Shown here piece by piece: positions 17,086-25,306 of a stretch of DNA of 64,000 bases (positions are counted from its first letter, which is position 1; every line of letters starts with the position of its first letter). A program made the position numbers and the translations under genes. Below the pieces are notes generated by a model. It ran no database searches, had not been told where the DNA came from, and saw only the letters and a program-made list of their open reading frames with translations. This DNA comes from Streptomyces sp. NBC_00094 (lineage in GTDB: Bacteria; Actinomycetota; Actinomycetes; Streptomycetales; Streptomycetaceae), in the NCBI RefSeq assembly GCF_026343125.1, contig NZ_JAPEMB010000001.1, positions 7,507,501 through 7,571,500 of the forward strand. The letters run 5' to 3'.

Positions 17086-17657
17086 GCCGCGAACCCCTGC
17101 CCCTCCTCCCCACGCCCTCGCAGACCGTGGGCCCCTTCTACGGGTACGCCCTGCCCTTCCCCGGCGGCCCCGACATCGCGCCGGCCGGGCACCCCGACGC
17201 CCTCACCGTCCACGGGTACGTCCACGACGGCGACGGCGCCCCGATCCCCGACGCGATCCTGGAGATCTGGCAGCCCGGCCCGGACGGCGACCGCTCCGGT
17301 GCCCCCGGCTCCCTGCGGCGCGACCCCGTCACCGGCGGCTACCTGGGTCGCGACGGCGTCACGTTCACCGGCTTCGGCCGGATCGCCACGGACGCCGACG
17401 GCCACTGGGCGGTGCGGACCCTGCGGCCCGGGGGTGTCCCGTACCTCTCCGTCTGCGTCTTCGCCCGCGGGCTGCTCCACCACCTCTACACCCGGATCTA
17501 CCTGCCGGGCCCGGCGACCGACGCCGACCCGTTGCTCGCGGGGCTCGCGTCCGACCGGCGCGCGACCCTCCTCGCCACGGAGGAGAGGCCGGGCGTCCAC
17601 CGCTTCGACGTCCGCCTCCAGGGGCCCGGAGAGACGGTGTTCCTTGACTTCCGCTGA
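17082..17657 (+). CDS. pcaG: Protocatechuate 3,4-dioxygenase alpha subunit
   Basis: A 191-residue partner subunit of PcaH in the (alpha-beta-Fe) protomer. It starts with the typical TPSQTVGPFYGYALPF and carries IPDAILEIWQPGPDGDR, the degenerate copy of the intradiol signature. The WRPAHIHF-type His pair of PcaH is absent, as expected, because alpha subunits do not bind iron. Its end overlaps the likely TTG start of pcaB by 14 bases. Confidence 0.94.
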   Translation: MSREPLPLLPTPSQTVGPFYGYALPFPGGPDIAPAGHPDALTVHGYVHDGDGAPIPDAILEIWQPGPDGDRSGAPGSLRRDPVTGGYLGRDGVTFTGFGRIATDADGHWAVRTLRPGGVPYLSVCVFARGLLHHLYTRIYLPGPATDADPLLAGLASDRRATLLATEERPGVHRFDVRLQGPGETVFLDFR

Positions 17658-19047
17658 GACCGTGGGGGGTGAGGCGTACGACACCGAGGCGTACGACACC
17701 GGGCTCCTCGCCCCCGTCAGCGCGGGCACCGCGGCCGAACGCGCCACCGGCGACCGGGCCTTCCTCCAGGCCATGCTCGACGCCGAGGCTGCCCTGACCA
17801 GGGCGCAGGCCGCCCTCGGTCACGCCCCGGAGCGGGCGGCCGAGGCCGTGACCGAGGCGGCCCGTGCCGACCGGTTCGACACGCGCGACCTCGCGCTGCG
17901 CGCCCGCGCGGGCGGCAACCCGGTCATCCCGCTCGTCGCCGCCCTCGCCGCCGCCGTCCCGGAGGACGACGCCCCGTACGTCCACCGGGGCGCGACGAGC
18001 CAGGACGTCCTGGACACCGCCACGATGCTCGTCGCGACCCGTACCGTCCCGCTGATCACCGCCGAACTGCACCGGGCCGCTGCGGCGTTCGGGCGGCTCG
18101 CCGCCGCCCACCGGGACACCCCCATGGCCGGCCGCACCCTCGGACAGCACGCCGTGCCCACCACCTTCGGGCTCAAGGCGGCCGGCTGGCGCCACCTCCT
18201 CCTCGACGCGGCCGACCGGCTCGCCGCGCTACGCCTCCCCGCCCAACTGGGCGGCGCGGCAGGTACGTTGGCGGCCTTCGAGTACCTGGCCGAGGCGCCC
18301 GGCAGCGGCCCGGCGCTGACCGAGCGGTACGCGGCCGAGCTCGGGCTCGCCGCGCCGCTCCTGCCCTGGCACACCCTCCGCACCCCGGTCGCGGACCTCG
18401 CGACGGCGCTCGCGTTCGCCACCGCGGCCCTCGGCAAGCCCGCCGCGGACGTCCTCCAGCTCGCCCGCACCGAGACCGCGGAACTCGCCGAGGGCAGCGG
18501 CGGCGGCTCCTCCGCCATGCCCCACAAGAGCAACCCCGTCCGCGCCACCCTCGTCGCCGCGGCCGCCCGCCGGGCCCCCGCGCTCGCCGCCGTACTCCTC
18601 GGCTCGCTCGCCGCCGAGGACGAGCGGCCCGCCGGCGCCTGGCACGCCGAATGGCAGCCGCTGCGCGAGCTGCTCCGGCTGGCCGGAGCGGCCGCCCACC
18701 ACACCGCCGAACTCGCCGAAGGGCTCCGCGTCCGCCCCGACCGGATGCTGGAGAACCTGCACCGCACCCGCGGTCTCGTGGCGAGCGAACGCCTCGCCGC
18801 CGCCCTGGCGGGAGTCCTCGGCCGGGCCCAGGCCCGCGCCCTCCTCGACCGGGTGTCCCGACGGGCGGCGGAGGAGGACACGGAGCTCGTGGAGCTGCTC
18901 CTCGCCGCCCCCGAGCCGGCCGGCCGGATCACCCCCGAGCGGCTCCGCGCCCTCGCCGACCCGGCCGGCGCCACCGGCGCCGCCGCCCAGCTCGTCGACC
19001 ACGCCCTGCGGAGGCAGCCCTCCGCCGACCCGGAAGGCCGCTCATGA
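17644..19047 (+). CDS. pcaB: 3-carboxy-cis,cis-muconate cycloisomerase
   Basis: Converts 3-carboxy-cis,cis-muconate to 4-carboxymuconolactone. A 467-residue member of the fumarase/aspartase superfamily, with the signature GSSAMPHKSNPVRATLVAAAARR near residues 288-305 and the HRGATSQDVLDTATMLVATR block near 118. TTG 17644 is chosen because GGAGAG lies about ten bases upstream and the protein then begins LTSAETVGG, overlapping pcaG. GTG 17662 is a possible shorter start without a clear ribosome binding site. Its stop overlaps the next ATG (ATGA). Confidence 0.92.
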   Translation: MTSAETVGGEAYDTEAYDTGLLAPVSAGTAAERATGDRAFLQAMLDAEAALTRAQAALGHAPERAAEAVTEAARADRFDTRDLALRARAGGNPVIPLVAALAAAVPEDDAPYVHRGATSQDVLDTATMLVATRTVPLITAELHRAAAAFGRLAAAHRDTPMAGRTLGQHAVPTTFGLKAAGWRHLLLDAADRLAALRLPAQLGGAAGTLAAFEYLAEAPGSGPALTERYAAELGLAAPLLPWHTLRTPVADLATALAFATAALGKPAADVLQLARTETAELAEGSGGGSSAMPHKSNPVRATLVAAAARRAPALAAVLLGSLAAEDERPAGAWHAEWQPLRELLRLAGAAAHHTAELAEGLRVRPDRMLENLHRTRGLVASERLAAALAGVLGRAQARALLDRVSRRAAEEDTELVELLLAAPEPAGRITPERLRALADPAGATGAAAQLVDHALRRQPSADPEGRS

Positions 19048-20213
19048 CCGGCGCTCTCCACCACCGGACCGACGGCCCCGCCGACGCGCCCGTCCTGATC
19101 CTCGGCCCGTCCCTCGGCACCTCGCTCGCCGTCTGGGACGCGCAGGTCCCCGCCCTCGCCCGCCGCCACCGGGTGATCCGCTTCGACCTGCCCGGCCACG
19201 GCGACACCCCCACCGGGACGCTCGGCGACGCGGCGCCCGGCGCCACCGCCATGGCCGACCTAGCGGGACTCGTCCTCGACCTCGCCGACGAGCTCGGCGT
19301 CGGGCAGTTCGGCTACGCCGGCATCTCCCTCGGCGGAGCCATCGGCGCCCACCTCGCCGTCCACCACCCCGAGCGGGTCACGAGCCTCGCCCTCGTCTGC
19401 TCCTCGGCGCGCTTCGGCGAGCCCGCCGGCTGGCGGGACCGGGCCGCCCTCGTCCGCGAGAAGGGCACGGACGCCGTCGCGCCGGCGGCCCTCGGACGCT
19501 GGTTCACCCCCGACTTCGCCGGTACGCACACCGCCGACCGACTCGTGGACGACCTGTGCGCCGCCGACGCCGCCGGATACGCGGCCTGCTGCGACGCCCT
19601 CGCCACGTACGACCTCCGCGGCGCACTGTCCCGGATCGCCGCGCCCACGCTGGTCATCGCCGGGCGCGCCGACACGGCCACACCCCCCGCCCACGCCCGC
19701 GAGCTCGCCGACGGCATCCCGGACGCGAGCCTGCTCGAACTCGCCGGCGCCGCCCACCTCGCCCCCGCCGAACGGCCCGAAGCGGTCCTCACCGCGCTCC
19801 TCGGCCACTTCGGCACCCCCGACTCCGACGACAACCGGTACGCCGAGGGGATGGCGGTCCGGCGGGCCGTCCTCGGCGACGCCCACGTCGACCGGGCCGT
19901 CGCCCGCACCACCGACTTCACCGCCGACTTCCAGGACTACATCACCCGCTGCGCCTGGGGTGAGATCTGGACCCGCCCCGGCCTCGACCGGCGCACCCGG
20001 AGCTTCCTCACCCTCACCGCCCTGATCGCCCACGGGCACCAGGAGGAGCTGGCGATGCACGTGCGGGCGGCGATCCGCAACGGGCTCAGCCCCGAGGACA
20101 TCAAGGAGGTGCTGCTGCACTCCGCCGTCTACTGCGGGGTGCCCGCGGCCAACTCCGCCTTCGCCACCGCGCAGAGCGTCCTCGCCGAGGACGGCATCCC
20201 GCTCGCCCTCTGA
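19044..20213 (+). CDS. pcaL: Bifunctional 3-oxoadipate enol-lactonase / 4-carboxymuconolactone decarboxylase
   Basis: A 389-residue fusion of two consecutive activities. Residues 1 to about 260 form an alpha/beta hydrolase (PcaD) with the nucleophile elbow GISLGG, an early PSLGTSLAVWD oxyanion region and GAAHLAPAERP near the catalytic His. Residues about 265-389 are a carboxymuconolactone decarboxylase (PcaC) with RRAVLGDAHVDRA, GEIWTRPGLDRRTRSFLTL and HGHQEELAMHVRAA. The C-to-D fusion is known as PcaL in Rhodococcus and Streptomyces. The ATG at 19044 overlaps the pcaB stop. Confidence 0.95.
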   Translation: MTGALHHRTDGPADAPVLILGPSLGTSLAVWDAQVPALARRHRVIRFDLPGHGDTPTGTLGDAAPGATAMADLAGLVLDLADELGVGQFGYAGISLGGAIGAHLAVHHPERVTSLALVCSSARFGEPAGWRDRAALVREKGTDAVAPAALGRWFTPDFAGTHTADRLVDDLCAADAAGYAACCDALATYDLRGALSRIAAPTLVIAGRADTATPPAHARELADGIPDASLLELAGAAHLAPAERPEAVLTALLGHFGTPDSDDNRYAEGMAVRRAVLGDAHVDRAVARTTDFTADFQDYITRCAWGEIWTRPGLDRRTRSFLTLTALIAHGHQEELAMHVRAAIRNGLSPEDIKEVLLHSAVYCGVPAANSAFATAQSVLAEDGIPLAL

Positions 20214-20259
20214 TCCCGTCGCCCCCCTTCCCACTCCACCACGCTCACGGAGACCACCC

Positions 20260-21438
20260 ATGCCCCGCACCACCGTCGGCATCATCGGAGCCGGACCGGC
20301 CGGACTCCTCCTCTCGCACCTGCTGCACCGGCAGGGCATCGACAACGTCGTCCTCGAACTCCGCGACCAGGCGTACGTCGAGCGGCGCCAGCGCGCCGGG
20401 ATCCTGGAACAGGACACCGTCGACGTCCTGCGCGCCTCCGGCGCCGGCGCCCGCATGGACCGGCAGGGCCTGGAGCACCACGGCATCGAGCTCCGCTTCG
20501 ACCGGCGCTCCCACCGCGTCGACTTCCCGTCCCTCACCGGCGGACGGTCGGTCATGGTCTACGCGCAGACCGAGGTGGTCAAGGACCTCATCGCCCTGCG
20601 CAAAGAGGCCGGCGGCACGATCCTCTTCGAGGCGGAGGCCCTCTCCGTCGACGGCATCGACACCGACCGGCCCACCGTCCGCTACCGCCACGAGGGCGCC
20701 GAGCACACCCTCGACTGCGACTACGTCGTCGCCTGCGACGGCTTCCACGGCATAGGGCGCCGCTCCCTGCCCGAGGACGTCGTCCGCGTCACCGAGCGCA
20801 CCTACCCCTTCTCCTGGCTCGGCATCCTCGCCGACGTCGAACCCTCCTGCGACGAGCTGATCTACGCCCACCACGAGCGCGGCTTCGCCCTGCACAGCAT
20901 GCGCTCGCCGCAGGTCAGCCGGCTCTACCTCCAGGTCGACCCGGACGACTCCACGGACAACTGGCCGGACGAGCGGATCTGGGACGAGCTGGAGACCCGC
21001 TTCGCCGTCGACGGCGACTGGCAGCTCAAGCGCGGCCCCATCACCGAGAAGAGCATCACCCCGATGCGCAGCTTCGTCGCCGAGCCGCTGCGCCAGGGAC
21101 GACTCTTCCTCGCGGGCGACGCGGCCCACATCGTCCCGCCCACCGGTGCCAAGGGCCTCAACCTCGCCGTCGCCGACGTCACCCTGCTCGCCAAGGCCCT
21201 CACCCGCCACCACGCCGAGCGGGACGAGACGCTGCTCGACGCCTACTCGGAGACGGCGCTGCGCCGCATCTGGCGCGCCGAGCACTTCTCGTACACGATG
21301 ACGACCCTCCTCCACAGCAGCCCGGACGAGACCGCGTTCGACCGCGGGCTGCGCCTCTCCCATCTGCGCTACCTCGCGAACTCCGGCGCGGCCTCGGCCT
21401 CGCTCGCGGAGAACTACGTCGGCTTCAGCGACAACTGA
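20260..21438 (+). CDS. pobA: 4-hydroxybenzoate 3-monooxygenase
   Basis: A 392-residue FAD hydroxylase that makes protocatechuate from 4-hydroxybenzoate with NAD(P)H and O2, feeding the pca operon just upstream. The class A flavoprotein motifs are in order: [13 protein letters not shown] (GxGxxG, residues 9-14), CDGFHGIGRRSLP (DG fold motif, near 160) and GRLFLAGDAAHIVPPTGAKGLNLAVADV (GD motif, near 285). An SD-like GGAGA precedes the ATG at 20260, 46 bases after pcaL, so it can be co-transcribed. A perfect 18-bp hairpin ends the operon. Confidence 0.95.
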   Translation: MPRTTVGIIGAGPAGLLLSHLLHRQGIDNVVLELRDQAYVERRQRAGILEQDTVDVLRASGAGARMDRQGLEHHGIELRFDRRSHRVDFPSLTGGRSVMVYAQTEVVKDLIALRKEAGGTILFEAEALSVDGIDTDRPTVRYRHEGAEHTLDCDYVVACDGFHGIGRRSLPEDVVRVTERTYPFSWLGILADVEPSCDELIYAHHERGFALHSMRSPQVSRLYLQVDPDDSTDNWPDERIWDELETRFAVDGDWQLKRGPITEKSITPMRSFVAEPLRQGRLFLAGDAAHIVPPTGAKGLNLAVADVTLLAKALTRHHAERDETLLDAYSETALRRIWRAEHFSYTMTTLLHSSPDETAFDRGLRLSHLRYLANSGAASASLAENYVGFSDN

Positions 21439-21453
21439 CACCTGCCGGGGAGA

Positions 21454-21494
21454 CCGGAGAGGGGGCCGTCCGGGAGGGACGGCCCCCTCTCCGG
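21454..21494 (+). terminator. Strong terminator after pobA
   Basis: CCGGAGAGGGGGCCGTCC (21454-21471) and its perfect reverse complement (21477-21494) form an 18-bp stem with a 5-base GGGAG loop, 16 bases after the pobA stop. No U-tract follows, which is normal in Streptomyces. Confidence 0.85.
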
Positions 21495-21495
21495 C

Positions 21496-21657
21496 CTGCC
21501 GGTGGCCGTGCCGACGACGCCCCTGCCGGTGGCCGTGCCGACGACGCCCCTGCCGGTGGCCGGGCCGTCGACACCCCTGGTGGTGGCCGGGCCGACGGCA
21601 CCGCTAGTGGTGGCCGGGCTGTCGACACTCCTGCCGATCGCCGGGCCGTCGACCCGG
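21496..21657. repeat. 27-bp tandem repeat array, six copies
   Basis: Units begin at 21496, 21523, 21550, 21577, 21604 and 21631, each exactly 27 bases apart. Copies 1 and 2 are nearly identical (CTGCCGGTGGCCGTGCCGAC then GACGCCC); later copies drift (CTGGTGG, CTAGTGG, CTGCCGATCG). The array lies between the pobA terminator and the next gene. There are no spacers, so it is not a CRISPR. Confidence 0.85.
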
Positions 21658-21760
21658 GGCTTATGTCAACACCCTTGACCTTGATGTCGTCGGAAGGTTC
21701 TCATGGCGGCACCTCGGAGGCCCGCACCTCACCTCCGCGAATACCAAGGAGCCCTCCGCC

Positions 21761-23155
21761 ATGGACCCCCTCGCCTCGCTCCGGGACGCCGCCCCGACCC
21801 CGTTCTGGCTCGACAGTCCCGAGAAGCCGCAGCCCACCCCCGCGCTCGTCGGCGCGACCACCTGTGACCTCCTCGTGGTCGGCGGTGGCTACACCGGCCT
21901 CTGGACCGCCCTCGTCGCCAAGGAACGGGACCCCTCGCTCGACGTGGTCCTCGTCGAGGCCGACGAGGCGGGCGGCGCCGCCTCCGGACGCAACGGCGGA
22001 TTCGTCGAGGCCAGCCTCACCCACGGCCTGCACAACGGCCTCTCCCGATGGCCCGAGGAGATCGGGCTCCTGGAACGACTGGGCCGGGAGAACCTCCAGG
22101 AGATGGAGGACACCCTCGTACGCCACGGCATCGACTGCGACTGGGAACGTACGGGCTCCATCACCGTGGCCACCGAGGCCTACCAGGTCGCGGACCTCCA
22201 GGAGGGGGCCGAGGCCGTCGCCCACCACGGCGGCAAGGCCGACTTCCTCGACGCCGACGCCGTACGCGCCGAGATCGACTCGCCGACCTTCCTCGCCGGC
22301 CTGTGGGACAAGGACGGGGTGGCGATGGTCAACCCGGCCCGTCTCGCCTGGGGCCTCAAGCGGGTCTGCCTCAAGCTCGGCGTCCGCGTCCACGAGCACA
22401 CCCCCGCCCTGTCGCTCGACGAGCAGGGGCACACGATGGCCGTCCGCACCCCCTACGGGCGGATCACCGCCCACAAGGTCGCCCTCGCCACCAACGCGTA
22501 CCCGTCACTGCTGCGCCGCCACCGCCCGTACACCGTCCCCGTCTACGACTACGCGCTCATGACGGAGCCGCTGAACGAGGAGCAGCTCGCCGCCGTCGGC
22601 TGGCGGAACCGGCAGGGCTTCGCGGACATGAACAACCAGTTCCACTACGTCCGGCTCTCCGCCGACAACCGCATCCTGTGGGGCGGTTACGACGCGATCT
22701 ACCACTACAACGGGCGCGTGCGCCCCGAGCACGACCAGCGGCACGAGACCTTCGCGACGCTCGCCCGTCACTTCTTCACGACCTTCCCCCAGCTGGACGG
22801 GGTGCGCTTCAGTCACACGTGGGGCGGAGCCATCGACATGAGCACCCGGTTCTGCGTCTTCTTCGACACCAGCCACCGGGGCAAGGTCGCCTACGCCGCC
22901 GGCTTCACCGGGCTCGGCGTGGGAGCGACCCGCTTCGGCGCGGAGGTCATGCTCGACCTCCTCGACGGCGCCCGCACCGAACGCACCTCGCTCGAACTGG
23001 TCCGCCGCAAGCCGCTGCCGTTCCCGCCCGAGCCGATCCGCTCGGTGGGCGTCGGCATCACCAAGTGGTCGATGGCCCGCGCGGACCTCAACGAGGGCCG
23101 CCGCAATCTCTGGCTGCGGACGCTCGACCGCTTCGGCCTCGGCTTCGACAGCTGA
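21761..23155 (+). CDS. FAD-dependent oxidoreductase (DAO family, gamma-glutamylputrescine-oxidase-like)
   Basis: A 464-residue flavoprotein of the D-amino-acid oxidase/PuuB class, which oxidises a C-N bond of an amine or amino acid. The dinucleotide-binding motif LLVVGGGYTGLWTALVAKERDPSLDVVLVE is near residues 37-65, followed by GGAASGRNGGFVEASLTHG. A C-terminal AAGFTGLGVGATRFGAEVMLDLL closes the FAD site. The ATG at 21761 follows AAGGAG. It is convergent with the AraC gene, across a hairpin and 29-bp repeats. Beyond the enzyme class, the amine substrate is not visible; the neighbouring amidase, transporter and second amine oxidase suggest amine or amide catabolism. Confidence 0.85.
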   Translation: MDPLASLRDAAPTPFWLDSPEKPQPTPALVGATTCDLLVVGGGYTGLWTALVAKERDPSLDVVLVEADEAGGAASGRNGGFVEASLTHGLHNGLSRWPEEIGLLERLGRENLQEMEDTLVRHGIDCDWERTGSITVATEAYQVADLQEGAEAVAHHGGKADFLDADAVRAEIDSPTFLAGLWDKDGVAMVNPARLAWGLKRVCLKLGVRVHEHTPALSLDEQGHTMAVRTPYGRITAHKVALATNAYPSLLRRHRPYTVPVYDYALMTEPLNEEQLAAVGWRNRQGFADMNNQFHYVRLSADNRILWGGYDAIYHYNGRVRPEHDQRHETFATLARHFFTTFPQLDGVRFSHTWGGAIDMSTRFCVFFDTSHRGKVAYAAGFTGLGVGATRFGAEVMLDLLDGARTERTSLELVRRKPLPFPPEPIRSVGVGITKWSMARADLNEGRRNLWLRTLDRFGLGFDS

Positions 23156-23170
23156 ACCTCTGACGCCGTA

Positions 23171-23196
23171 CGGGCCCCGGGTGTGCCCGGGGCCCG
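23171..23196 (+). terminator. Terminator after the FAD oxidoreductase
   Basis: CGGGCCCCGGG and CCCGGGGCCCG form a perfect 11-bp stem with a TGTG loop, 15 bases after the stop codon. Confidence 0.75.
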
Positions 23197-23235
23197 CATC
23201 GCCATGCCCTGACCCGGTACGTACGGGGAGGGCCA

Positions 23236-23322
23236 GGGCGGGCGCCGCCGCGGACCTCAGGCCCGGGCGGGCGCCGCCGCGGACCTCGGGCCCGGGCGGG
23301 CGCCGCCCAGGAACTCAAGCCC
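23236..23322. repeat. 29-bp tandem repeat, three copies
   Basis: Units beginning GGGCGGGCGCCGCC start at 23236, 23265 and 23294, exactly 29 bases apart. The third diverges (CCAGGAACTCAAG) and runs over the stop codon of the AraC gene at 23315. The first two units differ at one position. Confidence 0.8.
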
Positions 23323-24268
23323 CGGCGCGCGCCCGCTCCCGTACCGCGCGCGGCGACAGGCCGAACTCCGCCCGGAACACCCGGCTGAAGTGGCTCGCCT
23401 CGCCCAGCCCCGTGCGGGCCGCCAGGACGTACGCGGGCAGGTGGGCGAGCGCCGGATCCACCAGGTCGCGGCGGATCCGCTCCAGGCGCCGGCGCCGCAC
23501 ATGATCGCCCACCGTCACCCCCGACTCCCGGAACAGCGCGTGCAGATGGCGTACGGAGATGTGGTGCGCCGCCGCGATCGACCCGGGTGACAGCTCCTCC
23601 GCGAGACACTCGTCGATGTACGCGAGGATCCGGTCCAGGACCCCCGAGGCCGCCGGGCCGGACGCCGACTCCGAGCCGCCCGCCTCGCGCAGCAGCGTCC
23701 GCAGGATCGCCGACACGTGCTCGCCCATCTCCCGGCGCGCCAGCGGGCCGAAGCCGTGCGCCCGCTCGGCCAGTTCGCCGACCATCGCCGCGAGCACCCG
23801 CCCGCTCGGCGAGCGCGGCAGCGCGGCGTTGGCGGTCAACGCGCCGGCCGCCGTCGCCAGCTGCCCCGTCGACCCGGTGTCCAGGGACAGGACGAAGTAC
23901 CGGTGACCGGACTCGAGTTCCAGCCGGAAGGGGCGCGCGCCCGTATAGAGGACGAAGTCCCCGGGCGAGAGCTCCGCCCGCCGCCCGTCCTGCTCCAGCT
24001 CGCCCCGCCCCGACACCAGCAGGCCGAGCAGATGGCCGGGCCGGGGCGCCTCGGGTGAGGGCCGGGGCATCACCCGGATCGCCTGGTCCCCGCTGATGTC
24101 GCAGCCGCTCAGCGCACCGAACCGGCTCGGCCGCATCTCCGCGGCGTACCCCTCGTCGCCCGTACGCGCCCGGACCAGCACCGTGTCCGAGGCCCCCGAC
24201 AGATCCGCCGAAGCGGTGTCGAGATAGCCGAACACCAGGTTGCCGTCGTCGCGTCGCTCCACCGGCAC
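23315..24268 (-). CDS. AraC family transcriptional regulator
   Basis: A 317-residue regulator. Residues 1 to about 190 are an AraC-binding-like (cupin) effector domain (GHLLGLLVSGRGELEQDGRRAELSPGDFVLY). Residues about 215-317 carry the paired helix-turn-helix: LSPGSIAAAHHISVRHLHALFRE and a second helix pair in YVLAARTGLGEASHFSRVFRAEFGLSPRAVRERA. The start is GTG 24268, set by GGGAGGAG six bases upstream. It is transcribed away from the ABC transporter operon, so that operon is the probable target, usually by activation. Confidence 0.9.
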   Translation of the reverse strand: MPVERRDDGNLVFGYLDTASADLSGASDTVLVRARTGDEGYAAEMRPSRFGALSGCDISGDQAIRVMPRPSPEAPRPGHLLGLLVSGRGELEQDGRRAELSPGDFVLYTGARPFRLELESGHRYFVLSLDTGSTGQLATAAGALTANAALPRSPSGRVLAAMVGELAERAHGFGPLARREMGEHVSAILRTLLREAGGSESASGPAASGVLDRILAYIDECLAEELSPGSIAAAHHISVRHLHALFRESGVTVGDHVRRRRLERIRRDLVDPALAHLPAYVLAARTGLGEASHFSRVFRAEFGLSPRAVRERARAGA

Positions 24269-24430
24269 GTCGTACTCCTCCCATCCCGCCCGCACCGGAC
24301 GCACCCTTCGCGCCGTCCGGTCCGCGCACTGCGGGCACAGAACTCTGCGCTGCCGGACCAGTGCCCACCACGGGATTGCCAGATGCTCGCAGAGTCCCCG
24401 CTGCACCCGGAAGCACACAGGCGGTAACAG

Positions 24431-25306
24431 ATGGATGTACTTCTGGCCATCGTTGGCCAGTTCGGCCTCTACGGCCTGCTCACGGTCGGCATCGCGGTGA
24501 TCTTCGCGGCGACCCGGGTCGTCAACCTCGCCCAGGGAGACCTGGCCATGGTCGGCGCCTACGTCGCCGCGACCGCGACAACCGCCCCCTTCGGCGTCCG
24601 CACCCTGCTCGCCCTCGCCGTCGGCGCACCGCTGCTCCTGATCATCGAGCGGCTGCTGCTGCGCCGGCCCGGCTCCGACGGGCTGGCCGCGATGCTGGTC
24701 ACCTGGGGCCTGGGCATGGCCCTGCGACAGGGCGCGGAACTCCTCTACACCGGGACCTCCCGCACCGTCGCCGTCCCCGTGGACGGCACGCTCGATGTCC
24801 TCGGCACGCCCTACCCGGCCTACCGGCTGGTCTGCGCGCTCACCGCGATCACCGTCATCGGTCTCGTCCTGCTCGCCGCCCACCGCACCGACTGGGGCCT
24901 GCGGTTGCGCGCCGTGGCCGACAACCCGGCCATGGCGGCGCTGCTCGGCACCGACCCGCGCCGGATGCGCGCCACCGCCTTCACGATCGGCGGCCTGCTC
25001 GCCGTCCTCGCCGGTGCCCTCTACAGCCCCGTCCTCGCCGTGAACCCCAGCATGGGGTTCGGCCTGCTGGTTCCCGTCTTCTTCGGCCTGCTGCTCAGCC
25101 GCCCCGGCGCCCTCGCCACCGCCGCCGGTGCCGCGCTGCTGATCTCCGCGCTGTCGGTCCTGCTGCGTACGTGGCTCTCCGACACCCTCGCCGAAGCCCT
25201 CTTCTACGCCGTCGTCGTCGCGATCGCCGCACTGCGCTCGCGCCCCTGGATCGGAAGGTTCTCCGCATGGTTCCGTCGTACCCCCGCGCCCGCGACCGCC
25301 GCGTGA
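24431..25306 (+). CDS. Branched-chain-amino-acid-type ABC transporter permease (LivH-like)
   Basis: A 291-residue HAAT-family inner-membrane permease. It has about eight hydrophobic segments and the LivH hallmarks AATRVVNLAQGDLAMVGAYVAATAT and WGLRLRAVADNPAMAALLGTDPRRMRATAFTIGGLLAVLAGALYSP. The ATG at 24431 begins the operon, opposite the AraC gene. Its stop overlaps the binding-protein reading frame. HAAT systems import branched-chain amino acids, urea or short amides. The amidase downstream points to an amide-like or peptide-like substrate, which is inference. Confidence 0.88.
   Translation: MDVLLAIVGQFGLYGLLTVGIAVIFAATRVVNLAQGDLAMVGAYVAATATTAPFGVRTLLALAVGAPLLLIIERLLLRRPGSDGLAAMLVTWGLGMALRQGAELLYTGTSRTVAVPVDGTLDVLGTPYPAYRLVCALTAITVIGLVLLAAHRTDWGLRLRAVADNPAMAALLGTDPRRMRATAFTIGGLLAVLAGALYSPVLAVNPSMGFGLLVPVFFGLLLSRPGALATAAGAALLISALSVLLRTWLSDTLAEALFYAVVVAIAALRSRPWIGRFSAWFRRTPAPATAA

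Noticed and set aside
21425-21628. 67-codon minus-strand frame with ARPPAGASS repeats
   Set aside because: It is simply the translation of the 27-bp array and terminator; there is no start signal and no homology that I recognise.
21496-21657. CRISPR array
   Set aside because: The units are adjacent with no spacers and diverge gradually, and no cas gene is near.
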